Shown one piece after another: positions 11,411 through 21,803 of a stretch of DNA of 64,000 nt. The notes beneath the pieces were generated by a model. That model had not been told where the DNA came from. It did not search any database and saw only the letters and a program-made list of their open reading frames with translations. Origin of the DNA: Rhizomys pruinosus. Its lineage: Eukaryota; Chordata; Mammalia; Rodentia; Spalacidae. Made by a program: the position numbers and the translations under genes. Numbering within the stretch: the first letter of the stretch is position 1; each line of letters begins with the position of its first letter. The DNA is taken from assembly GCA_009823505.1 (NCBI GenBank), contig VZQC01010577.1, positions 2,162,637-2,226,636 on the forward strand, read 5' to 3'.

Positions 11411-11950
11411 ATGAGTTGCGGCCCCAGGTTTTCCTCATTCTGCCTGACCCCCTACCAAGTCCTCAATATTACACATCTACATCATGAACTTAGTGACATT
11501 ATTAAAGGCCCCTGGTCACAACTGTTTATTAACTATACCTTGACCTATGGTTCTCAAATTATCTCCCTTAACTCTACACACCCCGAGTTCATAGCCTTTG
11601 ATACTAGCTTTGTTTCACAGGTGTGGTCTAATCTAAAGTCCATTTTTGATCCTGTTACATTGTTCACCTGGAGCATCTTCTACCTCCTGGCCTTTCTCTG
11701 CCTTTTTCTCTTCAGGTGTCTGTTTTGCTTTGCCTGCATCCAATGCCAGGTCAACAAAACGATGGCCCAGATCCTCTCAGCAATGGTCAATAGGGACTCT
11801 GCATGCACCCCTCCCAATGAGGTTCAGGTTGATTTCTCTATGAAGTGTGTGTGGTATCTTCAGCATCAGGAGGTTGAGCTCCTGGGTACCCAAGAGGAAT
11901 GCAATAGCCTTTGTTGTTTTGTATGCCCCTGGTTTGTTTTCCAAAAGTAA
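11411..11950 (+). pseudogene. Env transmembrane-subunit-like frame, ERV copy A
   Basis: A 179-codon frame. Residues 1-13 hold Cys3 and Cys11. Two N-glycosylation sites follow (NIT near residue 19, NYT near 41), then a juxtamembrane stretch ending 'FDPVTLFTWS'. A hydrophobic segment at about residues 86-108 is rich in Leu/Phe/Cys, and a short basic Cys-containing tail follows. This order suits the C-terminal half of a class II retroviral Env TM. Copy B has the same frame at 43371-43796, collinear to about residue 138. After 11827 the two diverge, so the last 40 codons here are unrelated read-through. No surface subunit, fusion peptide or start context is present, so it is a remnant. The family call rests on pattern, not a search. 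Confidence 0.6.
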
Positions 11951-12209
11951 ATAACTGGAAGCTGTCTCAAGTTTTATCCTGTGATTTTCACTTAATCATC
12001 CTTGTCTGCAGGGAGTGATGCTGTACTACCATGCATGGTAAATCTTTATAAACTTAAAAAGTAAAAAGAAATATCTTCCTTTAAAAAGTAATATAAAACT
12101 ATGTACATACATACACATCCATTTACAGGATCAGTCTAATATAGATTGCTTTGATATGCATACATTATCTGCATGTGTATAATTTATTTTTTGTACTTAG
12201 GGAATAATG

Positions 12210-12283
12210 TTGTCACGAAGAGTTCTCAAGAACAGAAAACATTCTGTTGTCACGAAGAGTTCTCAAGAACAGAAAACATTCTG
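12210..12283. repeat. 37-bp perfect tandem duplication
   Basis: The unit starting 'ttgtcacgaagagttctc' at 12210-12246 is repeated without change at 12247-12283, and a partial third echo ('gacacgaagg') follows. Confidence 0.9.
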
Positions 12284-12384
12284 AAGACACGAAGGCCATG
12301 TCAGCATATAGTGTAGTAGGGGGTCTTCTTTTTTCCCCCCTTTTTAAGCAATTTTTATTGAAGTTTTATGTATTTCATGAATTT

Positions 12385-12613
12385 CTTTTTATTTTTTTCA
12401 TTTTTACTTCTTATGTGTATGAGTGTATTGCTTGCTTGCAGGTAGGTGCACCCTTATCATGCAATGCTGAGGTGGTCAGAAGATGGCATCAGATTCACCT
12501 GGAACTGGAGTTAAAGAGGGTTCTTTGGCACCATGTGGGTGTTGGGAATCGAAATTGGGTCCTTTGTAAGAGCAGGCAGTGCTCTTAACCGCTGAGCCAT
12601 CTCTCCAGCCCCC
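12385..12613 (-). mobile_element. B2/B3-type SINE without the internal duplication
   Basis: From 'tacttcttatgtgtatgag' to 'gagccatctctccagcccc'. Only a single 'cctggaactggagtt' unit is present at about 12499-12513, so it belongs to the older form. Confidence 0.8.
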
Positions 12614-12893
12614 CATAAATATGTCTTAATCAAATTTAGACCCATTCCCCCTTTGCTGCCCCCTGCACCCCAACAGAGCTCATGGCTCTTCTATACCTGT
12701 ATTTTAAAATGTTACCTAAAGTTAGAATCCTATTTTAAGAAAATATTATTTGGGTATACATAGAAAGGGGAGGATTATTCTTCACCTTTCATCATAAATA
12801 AAGTTGACTCTCAAGGGACAAAGAGAGACTGAAAAAAGGGAAACAGTAAAGTTCTCCCCCAAACAATAATCCTCTGCACAGAAAAACTTTAAA

Positions 12894-13143
12894 TTTTTTT
12901 TAATTTTAATTTTTATTTATTTCTGTATGTGTATGAATGTACTGTCTGCATGCAAGTTTGTGCATCCATGTCGTGCAATGCCACGGAGGTCAGAAGAGGA
13001 TGTCGGATTCCCCTGGAACTGGAGTTCTCCTGGAATTGGAGTTTCAGATGGTTCTCGGCCGCCATGTGGGTGCTGGGGATCGAACCCGGGTCCTCTGTAA
13101 GAGCGGTCGAAGCTCTTAACAGCTAGGCCATTTCTCCAGCCCC
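12894..13143 (-). mobile_element. Young B2/B3-type SINE carrying the 17-bp internal duplication
   Basis: Flanked by a perfect 14-bp target duplication (AGAAAAACTTTAAA, 12880-12893 and 13144-13157). The doubled 'ctggaactggag/ctggaattggag' unit lies at about 13012-13048. It is inserted next to an L1 tail. Confidence 0.9.
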
Positions 13144-13157
13144 AGAAAAACTTTAAA

Positions 13158-13236
13158 AAGACTCAGAAAAAGATACAAGACATGTATGGCAGAATGCATG
13201 AAGTCAGGTGGGGTGGGGAGGCATAGAAAGAGGAAT
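13158..13236 (+). mobile_element. L1 3' tail, part 1 (split by insertion)
   Basis: 'gatacaagacatgtatggc' and 'agaatgcatgaagtcagg' match the terminal L1 module seen at 57735-57865 and, antisense, at 37084-37240. The tail resumes at 13598 after the chimeric insertion. Confidence 0.65.
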
Positions 13237-13585
13237 GGTGAAACTACAACAATATAGACTGGACACTCATTTGATCAAATTGATTGAACATACAAGCCCC
13301 CCCCCCCCCAGCTGGATGGTGGGACCCATGAGCTGTGTAGGTTTGGGCACAACTGCTTGCAAATTGGTTTTACATGAAGGATGCTTGTGCTCATAAATTA
13401 TCACTTGTTGTTAAAAAAATGAAAAAAAAAAACAGAGAAAGATGCAGGAAAGTTATGGCAGAATGCATGATCTGGGATGGACTGGGGTGGTGTGGGGGGA
13501 AGGGAAGGAGAAATATGCCTGAACTGAATTGGAAAATGATGGGTGAAATACACAAAGTATCAATAAAAAATGAAAATTAAAAAAA
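13237..13585 (+). mobile_element. 5'-truncated ERV-body/L1-tail chimera
   Basis: Starts abruptly in 'ggtgaaactacaacaatat', runs through ERV-related sequence ('gtttgggcacaactgcttgc'), then an A-rich junction near 13412-13433, then the L1 terminal module ('gatgcaggaaagttatggc' to 'caataaaaaatg'). It is flanked by a 12-bp target duplication (AGAAAGAGGAAT, 13225-13236 and 13586-13597). Truncated 5' end, A-rich 3' end and target duplication indicate insertion by L1 machinery. Relatives: 46399-46944 and 48035-50285. Confidence 0.75.
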
Positions 13586-13597
13586 AGAAAGAGGAAT

Positions 13598-13690
13598 ATG
13601 TCTAAATTGGTTGGAGAAATGATGTATGAAATATACAAAATAATAAAATGATGTATGTAATGTACAAAACAATAAAATGATAAAACTAAT
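13598..13690 (+). mobile_element. L1 3' tail, part 2
   Basis: 'atgtctaaattggttgg', 'gatgtatgaaatatac' and the 'aataaaatgatg' repeats continue the L1 tail interrupted at 13236. Confidence 0.6.
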
Positions 13691-13756
13691 GAACATGCAC
13701 ACATAAAGATAAAAATTAAACAATAATTAAAATATTTTAAAAGATGGAAAATGATC

Positions 13757-13892
13757 CAGACATGGTGATGCACACCTTTAATTGCAGCACTTAGGAGACA
13801 GAAGCAGGATGATTTCAGAGATCCAGCCCAGCCTCTTCATAGCAAGTTCCAGTGTAGCTCAGGATAAAAGGAGACATTGTCTCAAAAAATAA
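13757..13892 (+). mobile_element. Diverged B1 SINE
   Basis: 'ccagacatggtgatgcacac', 'gcagcacttaggagacagaa' and 'ttgtctcaaaaaataaat' give the B1 order. Confidence 0.7.
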
Positions 13893-14757
13893 ATAAAAAT
13901 TATACGAACGAAGAAAACATAGGAAGGCAAGTTGCAGACATAATTTATTTACTACCACCTGGCTTCATTCTTGTAGCACGCTCAGAAAATACCCTCCCTA
14001 ATGAATAAATTTTGAAGATAATTTAAAGAAAGGAAGTATGACCAATGTTACTTTAATTTGATTGTTGAAAGTGACATTATTAGAGTTCAAAATGACCTGA
14101 GTCAAAGAGGAGCTAAATGTGGGCTCAGTAGAGATAACTCTCTTTACTTTCATTCTTGGACCTGGGCAGTCAAGAAGAGCAACATGTTTAGGAATAGCAC
14201 CAAGTGTCAGATTCCAAAGGAAATTTCCCAAATTTGAATAAGGAGCAGACTCTAGGGAATGGGTGAAGTGATATCTAGAACAAAACATGAAATAAATTTT
14301 ATGGAACCGGATTCAGGAAATAAATACTCCCTGTAAAATGGCATGTGATATAGAAACATTGATTGTACACAGGAATTTATGTTGCTTTAACAGAACCAGT
14401 TAGATATAACATGAAAATTATTCATTAATTCAGTTACAAGAATCTATAATGTTAAAGAGGAGATTATAATAAATCATATGCAGCATTTTGAAATAAAAAT
14501 CAAATATTTTCTCAATATGTGTATATCATTTTCTATCACAATATGTGTTCATATATTTAAGTGTAATATTTTAATATTAACATCAAATAAAGTTAATCAC
14601 TGAAATGCATTCCTTTTATTTAATATATATGAGTAAAAAGAATATGATATTGACTATAATCCTTACCAGAAAATGGTCAATAATATAGTTTACAGTGATA
14701 AACTGAAGCAAATATTTTCACCCTTAACTCCCATACTGGGAAAAAAAAAACATAAAT
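13893..14757. other. No gene recognised (3' flank of the olfactory receptor)
   Basis: AT-rich flank. The receptor is on the minus strand, so its 3' UTR should lie here. Many AATAAA-like motifs occur on both strands and none can be picked. Confidence 0.4.
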
Positions 14758-15723
14758 TTAAATTTTCCTCATATTACTATGAAAAATATATGTAATTGTA
14801 AAAACTATTTTATCCAAGCATTTTCTCATTGCCTCTTTTACATCTTTGTTCCTCAAACTGTAGATGATAGGATTCAGCATGGGAATCACAATGGTGTAAA
14901 ATATGGACACAATCATGTCCTTCTCCAAAGCATAGGTGCAATTTGGTCTTACATACATAAACAAAAGAGTACAATGGAAAATGGACACTCCGGTTAGGTG
15001 AGAGCCACAGGTAGAGAAAACTTTCCGTTTGCCTTCAGCAGACCGTATCCTCAGAATAGTACAAAGAATGAAACCATAGGAGATCAGCACAATCAAGATG
15101 GTGACCATCTCAATAGACCCAGCACAGAAGAAAAGGAGAAGCTGGTTCATGTGTGTGTCGGAACATGAAATTTCAAGTAGAGGAGGGATGTCACAGAATA
15201 TCTGTCTGATTTCATTGGATCCACAAAAGGACAGGCTGAAAGTAGCCACTGTGTGAATAATACCATGTAGAATTCCACCAGTGCCGGAGGTGATGATGAG
15301 AGGTACAAAGACCCTGGGTGACATGTTCACTGAATATAGAAGTGGGTTGTAGATGGCTATGTAGCGGTCATAAGCCATTGCAGCCAGTAGAATGCATTCT
15401 GTTGTTCCTAAGGTTACAGCAAGAAACACCTGTGTTGCACATCCAAGGAATGAAATAATTTTCTTCTCTGACATAAAATCTACTAACATTTTTGGGGTGA
15501 TAACAGAGGAATAGCAGGCATCTACTGAAGATAACACACTCAGAAAATAGTACATAGGTTTTTGGAGCCTGGAATCCCCAATGACCAATAAAATTATTCC
15601 TAAATTTCCCATGAGAGTGAAAAGGTAAATTGCTAAAAACAGGACAAAGAAGATGACTTGTAGTTGAACATTACATGTGAGGCCCTTCAGCACAAATTCA
15701 GTGACTTCAGTGATATTCAGCAT
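14758..15723 (-). CDS. Olfactory receptor, class II, family 5-like (intact)
   Basis: A 321-residue seven-helix odorant receptor of the rhodopsin-like GPCR class, expected to signal through Golf in olfactory cilia. Landmarks: N-glycosylation site N3-I-T; GN at 39-40 in helix 1; PMYYFLS at 56-62 (usually PMYFFLS); Cys95 pairing with extracellular loop 2 (Cys167, Cys177, Cys187 present); MAYDRY at 116-121; [10 protein letters not shown] at 234-243 entering helix 6; [12 protein letters not shown] at 281-292 in helix 7. The single uninterrupted frame starts at the only suitable ATG and is a normal length. The 'SVDACYSSV' and 'MSPRV' stretches and the N-terminus suggest subfamily 5T, but this is from recall. 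The tail past RNKDVKEAM is somewhat long (about 23 residues). Coding exons of this family are intronless, with non-coding exons upstream that I cannot place. It is isolated here, flanked by repeats; genomic clusters probably extend outside. Confidence 0.95.
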   Translation of the reverse strand: MLNITEVTEFVLKGLTCNVQLQVIFFVLFLAIYLFTLMGNLGIILLVIGDSRLQKPMYYFLSVLSSVDACYSSVITPKMLVDFMSEKKIISFLGCATQVFLAVTLGTTECILLAAMAYDRYIAIYNPLLYSVNMSPRVFVPLIITSGTGGILHGIIHTVATFSLSFCGSNEIRQIFCDIPPLLEISCSDTHMNQLLLFFCAGSIEMVTILIVLISYGFILCTILRIRSAEGKRKVFSTCGSHLTGVSIFHCTLLFMYVRPNCTYALEKDMIVSIFYTIVIPMLNPIIYSLRNKDVKEAMRKCLDKIVFTITYIFHSNMRKI

Positions 15724-16217
15724 GCTGCAATCTCAAAGACGTTGAATCTCATATTCATAAACTACAGTCCTTAACAGTATGAAAGAAGAACAGCATTGTG
15801 AGTGTAAAGGGCGTTGTCTCTATTTCCATGTATGTGTTTATTTTTTAATAGTGAGTAAGTTTACCTCAGCTGATTAAAAGCGGATTTGATTATAGCTTGA
15901 ATGCACACACCATTTACTGCTAAGACAAATGGAAGATTTGGTTCTTTACAGAGTAATGATCTCATGCCATTTCTACAAATATTACATCAATTTGTTTATG
16001 TAATTTTGAATCACATTAGCTCTTCCAGATTAATCATATCACAAAACAGATATGAATGACTAAATAATATCCTGACATTTGAACACTGAAGATATTACCA
16101 TGGCAGTAAGCCTTCAAATCCTTCGAATTTTACAAAATAATTCTCCATAATTAACTTACTGAAGAAAAAAAGTAATTGCTTTAAGCAATTTGAATAAATA
16201 TTTAAAAATAAATTATG
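15724..16217. other. Upstream flank of the olfactory receptor, nothing firm
   Basis: Should contain the receptor's promoter or non-coding exon on the minus strand. No element can be assigned from sequence alone. Confidence 0.35.
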
Positions 16218-16430
16218 TTAATCTTTAGGGTGCAGGAGAGGTTGCTCAGAGGTTAAGAGCACTGGCTGCCTTTGCCGAAGACTTGGGTTCCAAACACTGA
16301 CAGGGCAACAAACAACTATCCTTATCTCCAGTACCAGAAAAGCTGATAACTTCTCTGACTTCTGTAGGCAATGCAGGACATGGGTGCACTTACATATATG
16401 CAGGACATAGAAAAGTTGCCTGGTGTGCTC
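16218..16430 (+). mobile_element. B2/B3-type SINE, old
   Basis: 'gtgcaggagaggttgctcag', 'aggttaagagcactggctgc', 'gacttgggttccaaac' and 'gacatgggtgcacttac' are the sense-strand SINE blocks. Both tRNA-like promoter boxes are partly preserved. Confidence 0.7.
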
Positions 16431-18180
16431 AAGTCTATAAGTAATTTGTGGGGCACTAGGTGCCCTACAAATTACTTAATAATATATATATATATATTTT
16501 TTTTTTTTTACTTTTCGTGAAGGTATTTAATCTATAGTCAGTATTCTAAATATTTCATGTCTTAATAAATACATAATATTACTCATAAAATTAGCAAGAG
16601 GTAATGTATGCAGTATCTGAAATATCTAGTAGAAATGAATAGTTTTCTTTAAATTCAAGAGCATTAACAAATATCTTTTGAAATATCTGAAAATTTCTCT
16701 TACCCAAAGTAGAGGTGTAAATTTAGTCAATATATCCTGTTTTATATACTTATCTGACTGCTTTTAAAACCTGTGAGGAATGTCCCAAAGGGAATAGGTC
16801 CAATTAGCTTCCTGTTCAAAATTGCCATCTAATGATGTACTTTATGAAAACAAACTGAAATAAATCAAGAAGAATTATTCACCTGCTTGAATGAGGAATT
16901 TCACTGGCCTCCATTTTATATGTTTTAGAATTGCATTTCTTTTATTGTTAATCATGGGGCATTTTCTTTGAACAGAGGTGCATTGGAGTCCTCAGCTATT
17001 TATTTACTGTTTTAATTATTTTACTTCTATAAATAATTGTTTGTCTCTAAGGACATAGCGAATTTAGAAGGATAAGAAGCTAAAAGTAAAATTAGTCCAT
17101 TGTTTTTGTGCTTCTTTGCTTACTTAGTTTTGCAGAGCCTACAATGTCCTTATAATAACAAATGAAGGTTAGGTCAGTGGACCGTGAACAGTTTGCAGAG
17201 AAAATCTTAGAAGGAATAGTGAACCATTGGGGTGGTGGTTGGGAACTGAATGTAGGTTTTCTACAAGAGTATTACATATTCTCAATAGCTGACACATTTC
17301 TTCAGCATCGAAGACAATTTAAAGTTGTCTATTAATAGGAAATCTGGAAGCTATTTTAGAAAAGAGAGGCAACCTGAATCAGTAAGATATTTTTCAGTTG
17401 TTAGTTTGTAGGTCTCATGGGTATCTCCCCCCAAAGATTACAAGTTATTTTCATTACTTTAGGTTACTCTCCTGAAAATGACAATAAGTCCACATTTCTG
17501 AACATACTATATATGTGAAAAATAGAATATGGTAAAATCAACCCGGTGTGAAACTGAAAGCTTTATCTCTACTCTGTAGCTTTCAAAGTGTCGAAATGTT
17601 CTGTGCACAATATTGGGAGATGTAGCATGAACAGTCCTTGGGAAAAAATTTGACCTTGGACATCAAACTCCTTTGCTTTGTTCCCATATACAAAAGGGGA
17701 AGGAAGAATAATTACAGAGAGAAGTAAAGGGGGCAATGAAGAGAAATCATCTATCTCAGCACCTAAAGTGCTGTTGAAGCTAAAGAAATGCTGGTGTATA
17801 TTTCTCTGAATTTCCTGCAAGCCTGCAAGCACTTACCAAAGAAGCCAGGAAAGTAATTTTAAACAACATTAAGTGTCTAGAGATATGGTTCCACCATTCC
17901 TTAAGAGCAAGAACTTGCTGGGCATGGTGGTACAAACCTTTAATCCTGGCACTTGGAAGGCAGAGACAGCAAACTATGAAAACCAGAATAGGCTGGACCA
18001 AAGTTTAATCAGTTATAAATGATCATACATGCCAAAACAGAAGACTTTACCCAGAAAAAATTCCATTATATTTGAAGGGTTAAAAAAAGTCTTCCAAGAC
18101 ATTAATAGGTTTAAAGAATCCATATCCATGAAACCAGCCTTTAGGAAAATAATTGAAACAATGTAAAGAGTGGAACAAAG
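16431..18180 (+). repeat. Direct duplication, copy 1 (pairs with 58390-62880)
   Basis: Collinear and same-strand with the far copy: 'gtagaaatgaatagttttc' at 16630 and 60734, 'ggtaaaatcaaccc/tgg' at 17531 and 62131, and a B1 fragment at the same place (17915 and 62523). Copy 1 lacks the MaLR, the full SINE and the mini-SINE that are present in copy 2. No gene is seen inside it. Confidence 0.8.
17915..17985 (+). mobile_element. Truncated B1 inside the duplication
   Basis: 'ttgctgggcatggtggtac' and 'tttaatcctggcacttgg', followed by 'aggcagagacagc', is the left end of B1. It is shared with 62523-62580. Confidence 0.75.
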
Positions 18181-18384
18181 GAATGACTATACCCAAGGGC
18201 CAATAGAAAGAAACTAAATGAAGGTATAATGTGGAAAAACAAAATTCCACTAAGAATGCAAACAGAAATTAAAATTATGGGAACCAATATACATCTCTCA
18301 ATAATAACTTTAAATATCAATGGACTGAATTCCTCAGTCAAAAGATACAGGCTACTTGAATTGATTAGGAACCAAAATGCAGCA

Positions 18385-18522
18385 GGGCTTGGTGGCATAA
18401 ATCTTTAATCCCAGTACTTGGGAGGGAGAGGCAAGTAGATTTCTGTGAGTTCAAGGCCAGACTGATCTAAATAGCCAGTTTCAGGCCAGCTGATGTTATT
18501 GGGAGACTTTGTCTCAAAAAGA
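18385..18522 (+). mobile_element. B1 SINE (shared with 62987)
   Basis: 'gggcttggtggcataaatc' to 'gactttgtctcaaaaagac'. The duplicate copy at 62987-63125 occupies the same site. Confidence 0.85.
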
Positions 18523-18530
18523 CAAAAACG

Positions 18531-18680
18531 CCAGGCATGGTAGCACCTTTAATCCTAGCACTTGGGTGGCGGAGGCAGGCAGATCTTTGTGAATCCAAGG
18601 CCAGCCTGATCTACAGAGCAAGTTCCAGGACAGCTGGGGCTACAGGGAGACACTGTCTCGAAAAGACAAAAAAAAAAGAC
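18531..18680 (+). mobile_element. B1 SINE (absent from the second duplication copy)
   Basis: 'gccaggcatggtagcacc' to 'gacactgtctcgaaaagac', followed by a purine-rich (GA) run to about 18755. It is inserted directly after the older B1 and missing near 63125. Confidence 0.85.
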
Positions 18681-18720
18681 AAAAATAAGAAAGAGAGAGA
18701 GACAGAGACAGAGAGACACA

Positions 18721-18751
<31 letters not shown>

Positions 18752-19310
18752 AGAAATTAAATTCTTTATTTGGTTGTTTGCCAGAACCTTATCACATTCG
18801 GGACAGGTACTACCTTAAGGTGAAAGGATGGAAAAGAATATTCCAAGCAAATAGCATTAGCACTAATCAATGAGCAGGGGCTGCAATGCTAATATCTGAC
18901 AAAACAGATTTCAAACTAAAACTAATCAGAAGGGATAAATAGGGAGGCTTCATCCTGATAAAATGAACCGAGAGGATGTTACAATCAAACTATGGTATAC
19001 CCCATTTCATAATAACAGTATGCTAAGACTTTCAGAAACAGACTAATCCCAAATCTGTAACAGAAGGGGAGTTCATTACCACAGTTCCCGATTAGAGAGT
19101 TAAAAAAGACAATAAATAAACAAAAAGACATCTCAATTAAATGATACACCAAATGGACCTAACAGGTATGAAATATTCCACCTAAGCACCAAAGGATTCA
19201 GTACTTTATAGAATTTTCTGAAAAAAATGGAGCCCAATATAAACCTCATCACAGACAAAAAAATGAAACAATTCTATCAGACCACAACAAAATAAAGCTT
19301 AAAATCAACA

Positions 19311-19455
19311 TGGAACTGGGTGTGGCGGAGCATGCCTTTAATCCCAGCACTAAGGAGGCAGAGGCAGGCAGATCTCTGACAGTTCAAGACCAGCTTGTTC
19401 TACAGAGTGAGCTTCAGACCAGCTAGGATTAAAGGGAGACCAAAGACCACAAAAA
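19311..19455 (+). mobile_element. B1 SINE with (GAAA)n tail
   Basis: 'actgggtgtggcggagcatg', then 'cctttaatcccagcac' and a tail that becomes (GAAA)n at 19456-19520. Confidence 0.85.
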
Positions 19456-19456
19456 A

Positions 19457-19513
<57 letters not shown>

Positions 19514-19520
19514 AGAAAGA
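19456..19520. repeat. (GAAA)n microsatellite
   Basis: Sixteen or so near-perfect GAAA units grown from the B1 tail. The Phe/Leu/Ser-repeat frame on the other strand is its translation. Confidence 0.9.
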
Positions 19521-19548
19521 AATCAACACAGAAAGGAGCCTGAGTAAC

Positions 19549-20169
19549 TGTGGGCCATTTTTATTGTCTGATGTTCCTTTAATTATGTGTGGCCACAATC
19601 CACACGATATTCTTCCTTCCTAGAAACAGGTTGGCAGTTCTGCAGGACTATGATCTTCAGGGATGTTTCCTGCCCACAGGCAGACAGTCTCTAGGCTTAG
19701 CTCTGGCAAGGAGTTGGGAGGGGACCATGAGAAAGTTACCCAATGGGAAAAGAGACATGGTCTCAGCAGGAGAAGGTCTGGGAGATAGACTCTCTCTTTT
19801 AGTCATGCCAGCAGTGTGTATATATACCAAAGGCTACTGTGCTCTGGGCAAGGAAGTGGGGGGCAGGTGGAAGGGAAAGGCGAGCCACCTTGGCTCCCAC
19901 TGGGGGGCTGCAGCACTCCTGTTTGTGCAGCCTGTAAACTAGAAGTGTGAAATTTTGCTCAATACCTCAAGGGAAGGGGCCATCTGATTCTGGAACTTTG
20001 CAGAGAGAGGCAAGGCAAGAAAACACTGCAATATCCTGTACCTTCTGGAGCTATAGATAACTCACAGAGACAACTGAATGCTCACAGAGATATCAGATAA
20101 TTCTCAGAGGTTCTGCAGGACAGGTTTTACAGTTCCTTGCCTCGAGCCAGGCAAAGTTTCATTCCTACA
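19549..20169 (-). repeat. 3' LTR of the 19.5-24.9 kb ERV
   Basis: Aligns along its full length with 24281-24894. Shared blocks include 'gtggccacaatcc', 'ctaggcttagctctggcaag', 'gagaaagttaccca' and 'ctatagataactcacag'. Many single-base differences suggest an old insertion. Confidence 0.9.
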
Positions 20170-20616
20170 GCCCCTCCTTTGTTTTTTTATTTAAATGGAG
20201 CAGTAATGTCATAGTCCTCCAAAAGATTTTTCAGGATGGTCTGATACTGGACTAAAGATATTTGAGCTATAACCCCAAACTGGGTTTTGATAAACCAGAA
20301 AGTCAACTTTATGAGGTCAGAATTAGTTTTAATGAAAAGGATCATCCTGGTGGTCTTGGGGAATTTTAGGTTGCAGGTAACAGAGCTTTTATTAAAAGGA
20401 ACTTTCTCTGAGCACAGAGGCAGCAAAAGGCTGTAAGCCAGTTGCTATGACTCTCAAGTGCATTTACACTTATATTTAAACATAGAAACTGATGCCAGTT
20501 GATCATAAACTGACGGTAAGAGATGCAAAGAGGCCCACTGAGCATGTAACTTTGCTCTTAAGTGGTGGAACTCTTGAAATGTTAAGGCAAAGGTAATACC
20601 TTTTCTTCTATTAAAA

Positions 20617-20825
20617 CGTACAGGTATGTGAGTGACATAGTCTCTAAAATAACATTGCTTGTCCTATACATAACGACATACAAAGATATACAGGAATGTG
20701 AATAACATTGTCTCTAAAAATAGCATTGCTTGTCTTACACATAAAGACATACAAAGACATACAGGTATGCGAGTGACATCTCTTCTATGAGTAGCATTCC
20801 TTATCTTATATATGAAAACATACAG
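20617..20825. repeat. Three imperfect 67-bp tandem repeats inside the ERV
   Basis: Each unit begins 'acaggtatg/acaggaatg', runs through 'gtgac/gaataac', 'tctctaaaa' and 'gcattgcttgtc', and ends in 'cataaagacatacaaag'. Confidence 0.75.
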
Positions 20826-21803
20826 ATATTACTTGATACCCTTTTTAACATAGATGGAGTTTTTTTTACTTGTACCCCCCAAAGTCCCAAGCCTGGCTGG
20901 AGAGATCTGTGCATTGATGGAATAATTTTCAGTCACAATTTTCTCCTGTAGGTTTTTTTTTTTTTTTTTCCATTTTTTCCAGGCCTTTTTTGGGGGGGGG
21001 GAGGGGCAGTTGAGAAACAAGAGTAAGTTATTTTTGTTGTTGAAGTTAGCAACCAGGTTGTCTCACTCTTTTTCCATCAGGAGGTTGGCTACTCAGTGCT
21101 GGCTTTTAGTTTCTCCTGAGGTGTGGATTATGCCTGGGGGTGAAGTAAAGAGGCAGCTGCAGATGGCTGAGCTGGAATCTTGGCTTTCAGGGGTGCCTTT
21201 GAAGTTTTACTGATGGAATATGAATAGTAAGAGCATAGGCAGTTATGTCACCATTATTTATTATACTAGGCTTTGCAGCTGGCCTAGCACAGGTGGTTAG
21301 AGATACCATTTGTTTTATATTACTGTAGGTAGAAAATAACTCTTTTATCATTTCAGTAGATAAACAGATGAAGGCTTATTAAAGTTCTTTTTAAGAATAA
21401 CATAGATTAGCCCTTTAAGTTTGAAAAAGAGAATAAAATATTAGCTTAGTACTTGAAATTATTCATGGCTCTTTGTTACTCATGGTAGATTTATTGGCAT
21501 GATTTTTAGCTTGAGAAAAGACTGTCGTATTATTTTTTACTGATGTAATTGACTTTCGGGAGAAATCCCAGCCAGTATAGTACCTGGCCTTGATGTTTTT
21601 GAGAAATGGAATATCCTTCCAAGAGGTTTTATATATATTAATGTAAGAAAGAAGATAAGCCATCTTTTGGAGGGCATTACATTACATTTACCTTATTTTA
21701 GGAGAATATATTCTTTCTGAAAACCATAGTACCATATACATACCCATACAGGAACCAATGTCCTGAGGTTCATTGTTGATGAAGAGATGAAATACTGTCT
21801 TTT

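Larger units (their letters stand above)
5776..11827 (+). mobile_element. Class II ERV, copy A (both ends truncated)
   Basis: Starts in the downstream part of an LTR (the upstream U3 part present in copy B is missing), followed by a primer-binding site and about 5.9 kb of internal sequence that aligns, inverted, with copy B (42843-51646). No gag, protease or polymerase frame is recognisable between the primer-binding site and the Env-like frame at 11411. Homology to copy B stops near 11827, so the 3' LTR is gone. Compared with copy B it lacks two L1-tail insertions but has an extra segment at about 8647-9456. Presumably inert. Confidence 0.8.
18181..19310 (+). mobile_element. L1 ORF2 in sense orientation, first piece of a split element
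   Basis: Blocks such as 'ggtgaaaggatggaaaagaa', 'gcaggggctgcaatgcta' and 'accaaatggacctaacag' follow L1 ORF2 order on the + strand. All frames are broken. Two B1s interrupt it (18385, 18532). The element resumes at 24901 after the class II ERV, at 26226 after the URR1-like repeat and at 29367 after the MaLR. Confidence 0.7.

Noticed and set aside
19350..19598. 82-codon frame with Phe-Leu-Ser repeats
   Set aside because: Translation of the (GAAA)n tail of a B1.
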